Source: JOPF133 sp052144935 (GTDB lineage: Bacteria; Acidobacteriota; Terriglobia; Bryobacterales; Bryobacteraceae). Taken from it: a stretch of DNA of 15,595 bases. Below the pieces are notes generated by a model. The model had not been told where the DNA came from. It was given only the letters and a program-made list of their open reading frames with translations, and searched no databases. The stretch is taken from positions 1 to 15,595 of the forward strand of contig JBKQPR010000076.1 of NCBI GenBank assembly GCA_052144935.1. Reading direction: 5' to 3'. The position numbers and the translations under genes are program-made. Shown here piece by piece: positions 1 to 7,006 of this stretch (position 1 is the first letter of the stretch; the number at the start of each line of letters is the position of its first letter).

Positions 1-16
1 AATACGGCATTTCGCG

Positions 17-41
17 AATTCCTAACCGAAGGTTAGGAATT
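17..41. promoter_or_regulatory. 25-bp perfect inverted repeat, operator-like
   Basis: Two perfect 11-bp arms, AATTCCTAACC and its complement, flank a GAA centre. No T-tract follows on either side, so it is not a typical intrinsic terminator. It lies about 87 nt past the end of the minus-strand methyltransferase gene. A TACAAT hexamer sits at 52-57 on the plus strand, but no plus-strand gene starts nearby. The size and symmetry suit a dimeric repressor operator for a gene to the left of the window. That role is inferred. Confidence 0.45.
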
Positions 42-89
42 GGCGGAATTCTACAATACGCACCCAGCGCCTGTCAACACGGCGTTTGG

Positions 90-107
90 CGGCCTCCGGG
101 GAGGCCG
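90..107 (-). terminator. GC-rich hairpin after the methyltransferase gene, possible terminator
   Basis: Eight-bp perfect arms (CGGCCTCC and its complement) with a 2-nt centre lie 20 nt past the stop of the 128-655 gene. The hairpin would be stable, but there is no U-tract, so termination is only a possibility. Confidence 0.25.
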
Positions 108-127
108 GAATGCGCCGGATCCAAGTA

Positions 128-655
128 TCAAAGCCGATCCATCGTCGGCCCAATTACTGCTGCCGCCGGGTGGATGGATCGCGGAATCCACCGGGGCGTC
201 CGCCGGCAGTACTCGTCATAATCGGGGCCGAACTTGCTACGGAGATGCGCCTCCTCATAGAAGACCACCAGCAGATGAGCCAGCAACCACCAGGCCGGCA
301 CAAACAGAACTATGGAAGGCGACCGCTGGTACAGGCCAAATCCCAAGAGAAGGAGTGCTCCACCGATATACATGGGGTTGCGAGCATAACGGTACGGCCC
401 CCGCGCAACCAATCGTCTCGGTGGATCGAATAATGCGGGAGTGCCGCGGCCGTGGACCACGAATGCGCTAATGCACCAGGCGGCCACGGCTCCGCCCAAG
501 GCCAACACAAGGTATCCCGCCGTCCGGCTCCACCCCGGCAACGGCCCGCCTAGCACATCGTCAAAGGGGCGCAGGAGCAGGGCAAGCCAGGCCCATAGCC
601 ACAGGAACCCACCCGCAAACAGAGCCGATCGCAGCGCCACAAATGTCAGAGTCAT
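128..655 (-). CDS. Isoprenylcysteine carboxyl methyltransferase-type membrane methyltransferase
   Basis: This 175-residue integral membrane protein resembles the ICMT/PEMT family of small S-adenosylmethionine-dependent methyltransferases. Hydrophobic segments are visible at about 5-28, 44-66, 95-111 and 113-133. The family signature is the C-terminal block RGPYRYARNPMY (85-96), followed by EEAHLRSKFGPDYDEYC (134-150) and the end RWIPR. In characterised relatives this region binds the cofactor. The substrate cannot be told: bacterial members methylate isoprenoid, phospholipid or other small hydrophobic acceptors, and many are uncharacterised. The ATG at 655 has GGAAG just upstream. The gene stands alone, with a putative promoter at 765-793. 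It is complete, and a length of 150-220 residues is usual for the family. The family call is firm; the substrate is unknown. Confidence 0.85.
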   Translation of the reverse strand: MTLTFVALRSALFAGGFLWLWAWLALLLRPFDDVLGGPLPGWSRTAGYLVLALGGAVAAWCISAFVVHGRGTPALFDPPRRLVARGPYRYARNPMYIGGALLLLGFGLYQRSPSIVLFVPAWWLLAHLLVVFYEEAHLRSKFGPDYDEYCRRTPRWIPRSIHPAAAVIGPTMDRL

Positions 656-689
656 CGAACTTCCAGCCTCACTACTCTTACGAGTGGCC

Positions 690-704
690 GTGACCCATGG
701 TCAC
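690..704. promoter_or_regulatory. Inverted repeat GTGACC-CAT-GGTCAC upstream of the methyltransferase
   Basis: Perfect 6-bp arms with a 3-nt centre lie 35 nt before the start codon of the minus-strand methyltransferase, between its putative promoter (765-793) and the gene. The position and symmetry would suit an operator. This is weak evidence, since a 6-bp palindrome can arise by chance. Confidence 0.25.
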
Positions 705-764
705 ATTTTTAGTTCAGCGCCGGGCCCGGAGGGCACCCCGTCAAGGAGCGGTCCTGGCCGCCTG

Positions 765-793
765 ATTTAATCTACTGTGAGACCGCCGGTCAA
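765..793 (-). promoter_or_regulatory. Putative sigma70-type promoter for the methyltransferase
   Basis: On the minus strand TTGACC (793-788) and TTAAAT (770-765) are separated by exactly 17 nt. Transcription would start near 758, giving a leader of about 100 nt before the ATG at 655. The -35 box is strong and the -10 box is mediocre. The rest of the 656-1009 gap shows no convincing gene. Confidence 0.35.
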
Positions 794-973
794 GTACTTT
801 GTTTTCAACGCCGGCGTAAACCCTGAAAAATGCCGTGAAACGCGAAAGCCGCGGCAGATTTGGCGGTCTCGCTCCGTTCCATCCGGCCCGCCGGGGGCCC
901 AGCTGAGCCGCGACCATAGGGAGCGGTCAGCGGCGGTGGACCGGTTATTTCCTGGCAGCGACTAAGTGGCATT

Positions 974-997
974 AGGCTGAGAGCCAGGCTGAGAGCC
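974..997. repeat. Tandem duplication of a 12-bp unit
   Basis: AGGCTGAGAGCC occurs twice head to tail, beginning 13 nt past the stop of the minus-strand secreted-protein gene. Each unit can fold a small GGCT/AGCC stem. The duplication looks recent because the two copies are identical. No function is evident. Confidence 0.6.
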
Positions 998-1009
998 TGT
1001 GCCACAAGG

Positions 1010-2227
1010 TCAATTCGTGATCACGCCGTAATAGCGTCCCATCCAATAGGGCAGGATGTAGTCGATGCCCGCGGTTTCGATATCGCCTTCGCCGCCGCCG
1101 GAAAGCGCGAAGGGGTCGCGCTGCCAGAGGAAGTCGGTGGTGACGCGATCCTGGACGGGCAGCGGCTGGCAGGCTTCGTTGGGGCTGCAGGGCACAAACT
1201 GGCCGGCGAAGTCGCGATACACGTCGGTCGACGGGCGCAGCAGCCAGGCGTCCAGCAGCGAAACCGTTTGAGCGTCCCGGCTCTTGTTGGCGCCACCGAT
1301 GGCGCGGTCGATCATATTGAAATGCGCGTTCTGGTGGCTGGAGGTGGTCGAGCGCAGCGTATCGTAAGCCAGATCGTACCAGAGCGAGGAATAGCCGCTG
1401 CCCATCCGCTTCAAGCTGTAGAACGTCAGATAATCGAGATTGAACTTGAAGTAGGAGCTGGTCTGGTTGGCGCAATCGACCCCTATGGGGACCAGCACAG
1501 AGGGAGAGATTTCGTTCGATAACGACGAGTATTTCCCTTCGAAGGCGCCGCCATTCACGTGCTTGCCCATCAGCAGCAGGGACAACTGCTGGTCCGGGCG
1601 CACGCTGAACGTGGTGCTGACCGTGCCATCCGGCAGCACGATGTTCCAACTGTTATCGAGCAGATATTGCAGCAGGCGCGTGATCTCGTAGGAGCACCAG
1701 TTGCGCACGGTCTGGTCGGTGACCATATCGTAGGTCACCGTGAAGCCGAAGAACACGCCGATGTACTGGTCGCGCGACGTGTTGCCGACCCAGATCCAAG
1801 GCGCCCCATAGGCGGAACCGTTGTAGATTCCATTGGCGGATTCCTGGCTGGAAATGCTGGCGGCGTAGGGCGAGTCCGCCGGCAAGGCGCACCTCGACAA
1901 TACATTCGCGCCGGTCACGTTGATCAGGTTGTCGATCGCGCCGATGGCATTTGTGATGTTGGTCATCGCGTCCGCCGAGCCAGTGACTTTGTAGCGGAAC
2001 GCCTCGGCGGCGAGGTAATGCCCCGTCCAGATGGCGGAATCCCCGCAGCGGGTATAATCCACGACCTGGGAGAGATCGGGCAGCGAGAGGATCGGGTCCA
2101 GGATTGTCCCGTAGGGCAAGTGGCGGGCAAAGATGTTGGCCTCGATGGCAAGGGCGTCCGGCTCGGCGCCAAAGGCGGCCGGCAGGAGGGGAAGCAAAGC
2201 GATTACATGGAAGATGCGGATGGACAT
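1010..2227 (-). CDS. Secreted protein of unknown function, predicted mostly helical
   Basis: This is a 405-residue exported protein. An N-terminal signal sequence of about 20 residues (MSIRIFHVIALLPLLPAAFG) is followed by AEPD. I chose the ATG at 2227 over the in-frame GTG at 2236 because AGGTG lies 6 nt before it. The mature part contains six cysteines (61, 113, 178, 252, 347, 353), which could form disulfides outside the cell. It is rich in aromatic and alternating helical segments (GHYLAAEAFRYKVTG at 69-83, NLDYLTFYSLKRM at 263-275, FNMIDRAIGG at 303-312), and ends with ETAGIDYILPYWMGRYYG (384-401). The pattern recalls an (alpha/alpha) barrel of the kind seen in glycan-acting enzymes, but I recognise no catalytic motif. 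A TATA-like GATAAT box (minus strand, 2261-2256) could be its -10 element. It is divergent from the sulfatase, and a functional link to it is possible but not shown. Confidence 0.8.
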   Translation of the reverse strand: MSIRIFHVIALLPLLPAAFGAEPDALAIEANIFARHLPYGTILDPILSLPDLSQVVDYTRCGDSAIWTGHYLAAEAFRYKVTGSADAMTNITNAIGAIDNLINVTGANVLSRCALPADSPYAASISSQESANGIYNGSAYGAPWIWVGNTSRDQYIGVFFGFTVTYDMVTDQTVRNWCSYEITRLLQYLLDNSWNIVLPDGTVSTTFSVRPDQQLSLLLMGKHVNGGAFEGKYSSLSNEISPSVLVPIGVDCANQTSSYFKFNLDYLTFYSLKRMGSGYSSLWYDLAYDTLRSTTSSHQNAHFNMIDRAIGGANKSRDAQTVSLLDAWLLRPSTDVYRDFAGQFVPCSPNEACQPLPVQDRVTTDFLWQRDPFALSGGGEGDIETAGIDYILPYWMGRYYGVITN

Positions 2228-2291
2228 GGAGAACACCTGAGGACGCGCCTACCTCATTATCCCGCATTTCCGGGGCGGAAAACCGGGGCTG

Positions 2292-2408
2292 GGCCTGCTT
2301 CACCGCGGAGGCGCCGAGAGAACGGAGGAAGCGCGGAGAAAGGCAGCAAGAGAATTGTTTTCTCCGCGCTTCCTCCGCTTGCTCCGCGCCTCCGCGGTGA
2401 AGCAGGCC
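2292..2408. repeat. Long palindromic intergenic repeat, copy 1
   Basis: Left arm 2292-2341 and right arm 2359-2408 (50 nt each) are near-perfect reverse complements around a 17-nt loop. Core words are TTCACCGCGGAGG, CGGAGGAAG and GCGCGGAGAA. It belongs to the same family as the elements at 9356-9457 and 15331-15438. This copy lies between two divergent genes, ending 22 nt before the sulfatase start, so its hairpin may overlap promoter or leader sequence of that gene. Open frames reading through it (both strands) are byproducts of the repeat and should not be annotated as proteins. Confidence 0.92.
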
Positions 2409-2430
2409 TGCCGTTTGGTAGAGTGGGGGC

Positions 2431-3924
2431 ATGGTGACCAGGAGGTCGGTGTTAGCGGGCATGGCGGGGACCGCCTGGTCGCGCGGAGAGGTCCCATCAC
2501 GACCCAATTTCGTTTTCCTGTTGGCCGACGATCATGCCGGATACGTGCTCGGCTGCGACGGCGACCGCCAGGCCGAGACACCCAACCTGGATCGGCTGGC
2601 TTCGGAAAGCGTGCGGTTCGCCCGGCACCACTGTAACTCGCCGATCTGCACGCCTTCCCGCCAGTCCATTTTCACCGGGCAGTTACCGCACATGAGCGGG
2701 GTCACGCTCTTGAGCACGCCTCTGGCGGAGGACAAGCCGACGATTGCCCGGCAGTTGCGCAAGGCCGGTTACCAAACGGCGGTCTTCGGCAAGATGCATT
2801 TCAACCGTCCCGGCCGGCCGGGACTATTCGGGCTGGATACCTGCATGACCGAGGACGCGATCGAGCGCGAATGGAGCAAGCTGGCGCCGGCTCGCGCAGT
2901 GCCCGGCGATATCCGGACCAAGCCTCCGTGGCGGCCCTTCCAGGACCCCGCCCGCATCTGGCTCAACGCCGGCAAACTGCCCTACCCGCGCTACTACGAG
3001 GACATGAAGGGAACGTTCCTCGTGCGGCAGGCGGAGCGCTACCTGGAGGAGCGCCGGAGGGACGGCCAAGCCTTCGCACTGTGGGTCAGCTTGATGGAGC
3101 CGCACTCACCGTACGATTTCCCGGTGGAAGATCGCGACCGTTTCGACCCCGCCGCTTTTCCGCCGCCGCGATTGGGGCCGGAGGACCCGCCGCAAGTCCC
3201 CGCGGTCTTCAACGAACTTACGGAGACGGACAAGCGCGGCATCCGAGCCGCCTATTACACCTCGGTGCGGTTCCTGGATCGGAATATCGGGGTGGTGCTC
3301 CGGAAGCTCGCGGAGCTGGGGCTGGACCGCAATACCTTCTTGGTGTACACCGCCGATCACGGCTATTTCCTGGGCCAGCACGGCCGTTTCGAGAAGCACA
3401 ACGGCTACGACCCGGCGCTGCGGGTTCCCCTGATGATGCGCTGGCCGGGGCGCATCAGGCCCACGGTAGTCCGGGACTTCACCGAGCACGTGGACGTGCC
3501 CGCCACCATCCTGGATATGTTGGAAGCCGAGCCGCTGCCGATCCAGCACGGCCAGACGCTACGCCCATACCTGGAAGGCCGCGGCATGGCGCACCCCCGC
3601 GATCACATCTTCAGCGAGTACCTGGAAACCGAGCAGGCCTACGTGCGTACGGAGCGTCACAAGTTCATCTATTGCTCCGGCAGGCGGCTGGACTGGTACC
3701 GGCCGGCGCAGCCCATCGCGGGCCGCTGGCGGCGGCTATACGATTTGCGGAAGGATGCGGACGAGTTCCACGACATCTCGGCGCGGCAACCGGATCTGGT
3801 GCGGCGTTTCGAGGCCCTCCTGCTGGAACGGTTCCGCCACACCCACCCTGACGCGGGCAGCGAGCCGGCGGGACTTGCCGCGGAGGCCGCGCTGGATTTT
3901 TATGTGCGGCCGCGGGATGCTTGA
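2431..3924 (+). CDS. Formylglycine-dependent sulfatase (S1 family), probably exported
   Basis: This 497-residue sulfatase hydrolyses a sulfate ester, with substrate unknown. The N-terminus TRRSVLAGMAG looks like a short twin-arginine signal, so export folded to the periplasm is likely. Visible active-site elements are: LADDH (31-35) with metal-binding aspartates; CTPSR (73-77), whose Cys73 is the residue oxidised to formylglycine; ADHG (308-311) with the second metal pair; and Lys322 in RFEKHNGYDPALRVPL. The C-terminal region contains LYDLRKDADEFHDI, typical of S1 sulfatases. Its length is normal for the family. Maturation needs a formylglycine-generating enzyme, which is not in this window. 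GGGGG precedes the ATG at 2431. The last 23 residues are encoded by a segment that recurs, 90% identical, at 5281-5349. Sulfatases of this sort act on sulfated polysaccharides or small sulfate esters. Confidence 0.93.
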   Translation: MVTRRSVLAGMAGTAWSRGEVPSRPNFVFLLADDHAGYVLGCDGDRQAETPNLDRLASESVRFARHHCNSPICTPSRQSIFTGQLPHMSGVTLLSTPLAEDKPTIARQLRKAGYQTAVFGKMHFNRPGRPGLFGLDTCMTEDAIEREWSKLAPARAVPGDIRTKPPWRPFQDPARIWLNAGKLPYPRYYEDMKGTFLVRQAERYLEERRRDGQAFALWVSLMEPHSPYDFPVEDRDRFDPAAFPPPRLGPEDPPQVPAVFNELTETDKRGIRAAYYTSVRFLDRNIGVVLRKLAELGLDRNTFLVYTADHGYFLGQHGRFEKHNGYDPALRVPLMMRWPGRIRPTVVRDFTEHVDVPATILDMLEAEPLPIQHGQTLRPYLEGRGMAHPRDHIFSEYLETEQAYVRTERHKFIYCSGRRLDWYRPAQPIAGRWRRLYDLRKDADEFHDISARQPDLVRRFEALLLERFRHTHPDAGSEPAGLAAEAALDFYVRPRDA

Positions 3925-4035
3925 CGACGCGCCGCGCCGCAGCGGAGTGATGCCGGCGACGTAAACTGGCCACCTTCCAGGCATTCGGTGCCCGGCTTCC
4001 ACTGTGAGGCCGCGCCACGCGGCCTCGCCAGTGTC
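3857..4035 (+). repeat. Direct repeat, copy A: sulfatase 3' end and downstream sequence
   Basis: Positions 3857-3925 (last 22 codons of the sulfatase and its stop) match 5281-5349 with 7 differences in 69 nt. Further on, 4018-4035 matches 5393-5410 with one difference in 18. The spacing between the two blocks is 92 nt here and 43 nt in copy B, so the second copy appears to have lost about 49 nt. The segment between the copies holds the orphan gene at 4132-4821. Confidence 0.8.
4006..4026 (+). terminator. Strong hairpin downstream of the sulfatase
   Basis: Nine-bp perfect arms, GAGGCCGCG and CGCGGCCTC, flank a 3-nt CCA loop 81 nt after the sulfatase stop. There is no T-tract directly after it. 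It could end or stabilise the sulfatase transcript. It falls in the duplicated segment, and the left arm is missing from copy B. Confidence 0.4.
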
Positions 4036-4131
4036 CGGCAATTATGTCCAACCAGGTACAGCCCAGCCGGTTCGGAAGGGTTGCGGATTAAAAAAAAATC
4101 GGAAAACTGGCCGCCTCAGGCCCCGCTCTCC

Positions 4132-4821
4132 TCACATGTCTTCCGGGAGGACTGTTCCCCACTGCTCGTTCAAGTACTGGATGAACTCTTTTCTTCTTGC
4201 CCGGTCCCTGGTGTACTGCTTATCTCGCTCCTCCTGCTCTTTAGTGATCGGGCCCATCGAGGGCCCTTGTGGTTGGGGCCCCTTTCGTCGAAGACTGTCC
4301 GCGGCCATAGATCCCCCACTGAATCCTTCGTTGTATTGCTTTTGGAAAGGCGGGGCTTTTGCGAATAGGTTGCTTCGGCTCGATCGCCCATTCATGCCGT
4401 CCTCCCACCCGAGATTGAACACTGCCGACAACATTTTAGGGTCGGGATGGGCCTGCGCCGCCGCCTTCGCCGCCGCGTCCGCCGCCCCTTTCTTCTCGTG
4501 CTCTTTCGCCTCGGCGACGCCCTTCGATATAGCCACGTCTTCCGAGTGGCAGGCAGCGTCAACATCCTTCAGATACTTCGTCACGTCCTTGTTGGCTGCA
4601 ACTTCCTTAGCCTTTAGGAGCAAACCAACGAGTCGCTGGACCTCCTTGAGGGCTTTACTTCGTTTCTCGGATACCTCAATGAACTTCGCATTGCCGATCT
4701 GCGGTGCGCCGTCGAGCGGCAGTTTCTCGTAATCGGCCAGGGCCTTCTGCAGGCCATTGTCTTTGATTTTGTATTTCTGCGCGGCGGCTTTCCAGCCGGC
4801 CTCAGTCAACAGCTTGGCCAT
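4132..4821 (-). CDS. Orphan helical protein with a possible RMF/CrpP-like motif
   Basis: I do not recognise this 229-residue soluble protein as a named family. The N-terminal part (1-125) is lysine- and alanine-rich and should be almost all helix: LTEAGWKAAAQKYKIKDNG, then VSEKRSKALKEVQRLVGLLLKAKEVAANKD, and an Ala-rich stretch AADAAAKAAAQA (113-124). A glycine-patterned segment follows (GWEDGMNGRSSRSN at 138-151, then QYNEGFSGG at 162-170), resembling the GxxxGxxGRS...NPY...W..GW pattern of ribosome modulation factor and CrpP-type small proteins. The C-terminus is charged and coiled-coil-like (KEQEERDKQYTRDRARRKEFIQYLNEQ). There is no signal peptide. GGAGAGGATG precedes the ATG. Its own promoter is at 4944-4972, and the base composition is less GC-rich than its neighbours'. 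It sits between the two copies of the sulfatase tail, which suggests insertion. Function unknown. Confidence 0.75.
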   Translation of the reverse strand: MAKLLTEAGWKAAAQKYKIKDNGLQKALADYEKLPLDGAPQIGNAKFIEVSEKRSKALKEVQRLVGLLLKAKEVAANKDVTKYLKDVDAACHSEDVAISKGVAEAKEHEKKGAADAAAKAAAQAHPDPKMLSAVFNLGWEDGMNGRSSRSNLFAKAPPFQKQYNEGFSGGSMAADSLRRKGPQPQGPSMGPITKEQEERDKQYTRDRARRKEFIQYLNEQWGTVLPEDM

Positions 4822-4842
4822 TGCGGATCATCCTCTCCGTTT

Positions 4843-4865
4843 GGGGCGCGCAGGAAAGGCGCCCC
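4843..4865 (-). promoter_or_regulatory. Hairpin in the leader of the orphan gene
   Basis: Seven-bp perfect GC arms (GGGGCGC / GCGCCCC) with a 9-nt loop lie 21-44 nt before the orphan's start codon, just ahead of its ribosome binding site. It would form in the transcript from the promoter at 4944-4972. A regulatory role is speculative. Confidence 0.3.
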
Positions 4866-4943
4866 TTTGGCCGGCAAGAGCAGATTGCTGGTCGTCCGTG
4901 TGTTGGGAATCCCGACTCCTGGACGCCCCGGCCTCTTCTGGCG

Positions 4944-4972
4944 AATATAACACGGGCCGCTCGGATTGCCAA
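4944..4972 (-). promoter_or_regulatory. Sigma70-type promoter for the orphan gene
   Basis: On the minus strand TTGGCA (4972-4967) and TATATT (4949-4944) are separated by 17 nt, with a TG extended -10 motif. Transcription would start near 4937, leaving a leader of about 115 nt before the ATG at 4821. This is the best promoter match seen in the window. The rest of the 4822-5186 gap shows no credible gene. Confidence 0.6.
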
Positions 4973-5186
4973 GATCTCATCTGCAAAAAACTGCAAAAAC
5001 GCGGGTGCCGCAGTCGGGTTCGGGCCCGGCTTTCGAGTACCGCACGGCGCTGCGCCGGGTAAATGTGGTGGACCCGTCGCAGGCATCTTGGAAAGCCTCC
5101 TTCGCCCGGCTAACACCCAGTCCATTGCCTTGCCAAAACGCGCAATCGTACCTTCCTTTAGATAGCGGCCCTACTTCTCCGGTGCA

Positions 5187-5348
5187 ATGCTCGCGCCAGC
5201 CACCCCGCCGCCTAACTATATCCGGGAGGTTGTCGCCCGCATCGCCGGCCGCGCCGATTCCGGAGGGGCAGAAGGAATTAGCAGCGGGCCGGCGGGACTT
5301 GCCGGGGAGGCTCCGCTGGATTTCCAGGTGCGGCCGCGGGATGCTTGA
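5187..5348 (+). pseudogene. Small ORF ending in a copy of the sulfatase C-terminus, probable sulfatase remnant
   Basis: An ATG-started frame of 53 codons ends in GPAGLAGEAPLDFQVRPRDA. The sulfatase at 2431-3924 ends in EPAGLAAEAALDFYVRPRDA, using the same stop codon context. The first 33 residues (MLAPATPPPNYIREVVARIA and on) show no likeness to the sulfatase and contain no sulfatase motif. No convincing ribosome binding site is seen. The simplest reading is the remnant 3' end of a tandem sulfatase paralogue whose body has been deleted. A short expressed peptide is possible but less likely. Confidence 0.55.
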
Positions 5349-5410
5349 CTGCCAACGGCGTGCCGCAGAATCGCCCGCGAAAGGGATTCCCGCGCGGCCT
5401 CGCCAGGGTC
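5281..5410 (+). repeat. Direct repeat, copy B of the sulfatase 3' end
   Basis: Matches 3857-3925 and 4018-4035 in two blocks, as described for copy A, in the same orientation about 1.4 kb away. In the coding block the frame stays open and the stop is kept. Copy B ends 30 nt before the carboxyltransferase start codon, so what was the region after a sulfatase is now the leader of that gene. Confidence 0.8.
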
Positions 5411-5440
5411 TAAAATAACCGTTACAGGTCTTTTTATCTT

Positions 5441-6997
5441 ATGACGGCCACCAAGACTCAGAAAGACAACATCGCGGCGCTTGAAAAGGCCAGGGAGCGC
5501 GTGCGCGCCGGCGGCGGATCGGAGCGCACGGCCAAGCAGCACAACGACGGCAAGCTCACCGCGCGGGAGCGCGTGGCCATGTTGCTGGACCGCGAGACGT
5601 TTCAGGAAACGGGACTGTTCGCGCAGCACCATGCGATGTTGTTCGGCATGGCGGACAAGCCGCTGCCGGCCGATGGCGTGGTCACCGGCAGCGGCAAAGT
5701 CGGCGGGCGGACGGTGCATGTCGCCAGCCAGGATTTTACGGTCGCCGGCGGCTCGGCGGGCGAGGTGCACGGCATCAAGATCGCCGACGCCATGCGCCAT
5801 GCGCTGGACACCGGCACGCCGTTCCTGTTCATCAACGATTCCGGCGGCGCGCGCGTGCAGGAGGGCGTCGGCAGCCTGGCCGGGTATGCGCGCGTGTTCC
5901 ATCACAACGTCATGCTCTCCGGCGTGGTGCCGCAGATTTCGCTGATCTGCGGGCCGTGCGCGGGGGGCGCCGCGTACTCGCCCGCGCTCACCGATTTCAT
6001 CATCCAGACCGGCTACGCGTACATGTTCATCACCGGACCGGCGGTCATCAAGCAGGTCACGGGCGAGGTGATCACCGCCGAGCAGCTTGGCGGCGCCCGC
6101 GCGCAGATGAACAATTCCGGGGTGGTTCACTTCATCGCGGAAAACGACGTGGAAGCCATCAAGATCTGCAAGCGCCTGCTCTCCTTTCTTCCCTCGAACA
6201 ACCTGGACGATCCGCCGCTGGTGGATCCCGACAAGCGTCACCTGCGCGACGACTCTTTGAACCGCATCGTTCCGGACGACTCCAAGCTGCCCTACGATAT
6301 CCGGGAGATAATCGACCGCATCGTCGACCGCGGCGATTTTCTGGAGGTGCAGAAGGACTTTGCCAGGAACCTGGTGATCGGCTTCGGGCGCATCGTGGGC
6401 CGTACCGTGGGCATCGTCGCCAACCAGCCGAGCGTGCTGGCGGGCGCGCTGGACATCAACGCCTCCGATAAGGGCGCCCGGTTCATCCGCTTCTGCGACG
6501 CGTTCAACATACCGCTGGTCACCCTGGTAGACGTGCCCGGGTTCCTCCCCGGCGTGGACCAGGAGTACGGGGGCATCATTCGCCACGGCGCGAAGCTGCT
6601 GTTCGCCTACTCCTCCGCCACCGTGCCCAAGCTCACCGTGGTCGTCCGCAAGGCTTACGGGGGCGGCTATATCGCCATGTGCTCGAAGGATCTGGGGGCG
6701 GACCAGGTGTTCGCCTGGCCCTCCGCCGAAATCGCTGTCATGGGAGCCGAAGGGGCGGCCGAAATCGTGTTCCGCCGCGAGATTGCCGCGGCCGACGACC
6801 AGGACGCTCGGCGGCAGGAGCTCATCGACGAATATCGCGAAACATTCGCCACCCCCTATGTGGCGGCGGGCGCGCGCCTGGCGGACGACATCATCGAGCC
6901 CGCCGAGACGCGAGCCTGTCTGGCCGCGGCGCTGGATGCCCTGCACACCAAGCGCCGGCCGCGCCCGTCGAAGAAGCACGGAAACATGCCGGTGTGA
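5441..6997 (+). CDS. Acyl-CoA carboxylase/decarboxylase carboxyltransferase subunit (PccB/MmdA family)
   Basis: This 518-residue crotonase-fold carboxyltransferase moves a carboxyl group between carboxybiotin and an acyl-CoA, most likely propionyl-CoA/methylmalonyl-CoA. It has the full length and order of the family: RVAMLLD near 44-50, SQDFTVAGGSAGEVHG (96-111), FINDSGGARVQEGVGSL (130-146), and the oxyanion loop GPCAGGAAYSPALTDF (171-186). The C-terminal half has DVPGFLPGVDQEYGGIIRHGAK and KAYGGGYIAMCSKDLGADQ. The biotin carrier follows 9 nt downstream, so the two form an operon. Neither a biotin carboxylase nor a sodium-pump subunit is in view, so propionyl-CoA carboxylase and methylmalonyl-CoA decarboxylase both remain possible. 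The ATG follows TTTTTATCTT with only a weak AGG upstream, an unusually poor ribosome binding site for a housekeeping enzyme. Confidence 0.95.
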   Translation: MTATKTQKDNIAALEKARERVRAGGGSERTAKQHNDGKLTARERVAMLLDRETFQETGLFAQHHAMLFGMADKPLPADGVVTGSGKVGGRTVHVASQDFTVAGGSAGEVHGIKIADAMRHALDTGTPFLFINDSGGARVQEGVGSLAGYARVFHHNVMLSGVVPQISLICGPCAGGAAYSPALTDFIIQTGYAYMFITGPAVIKQVTGEVITAEQLGGARAQMNNSGVVHFIAENDVEAIKICKRLLSFLPSNNLDDPPLVDPDKRHLRDDSLNRIVPDDSKLPYDIREIIDRIVDRGDFLEVQKDFARNLVIGFGRIVGRTVGIVANQPSVLAGALDINASDKGARFIRFCDAFNIPLVTLVDVPGFLPGVDQEYGGIIRHGAKLLFAYSSATVPKLTVVVRKAYGGGYIAMCSKDLGADQVFAWPSAEIAVMGAEGAAEIVFRREIAAADDQDARRQELIDEYRETFATPYVAAGARLADDIIEPAETRACLAAALDALHTKRRPRPSKKHGNMPV

Positions 6998-7006
6998 GGT
7001 GATCCT

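Noticed and set aside
1559..2437. A 292-codon plus-strand frame over the secreted-protein gene
   Set aside because: Antisense shadow; its C-terminal part is translated palindromic repeat.
2871..3851. A 326-codon open frame inside the sulfatase gene in another frame
   Set aside because: Rich in Arg/Ala/Pro without motifs, while the sulfatase frame has every active-site residue.
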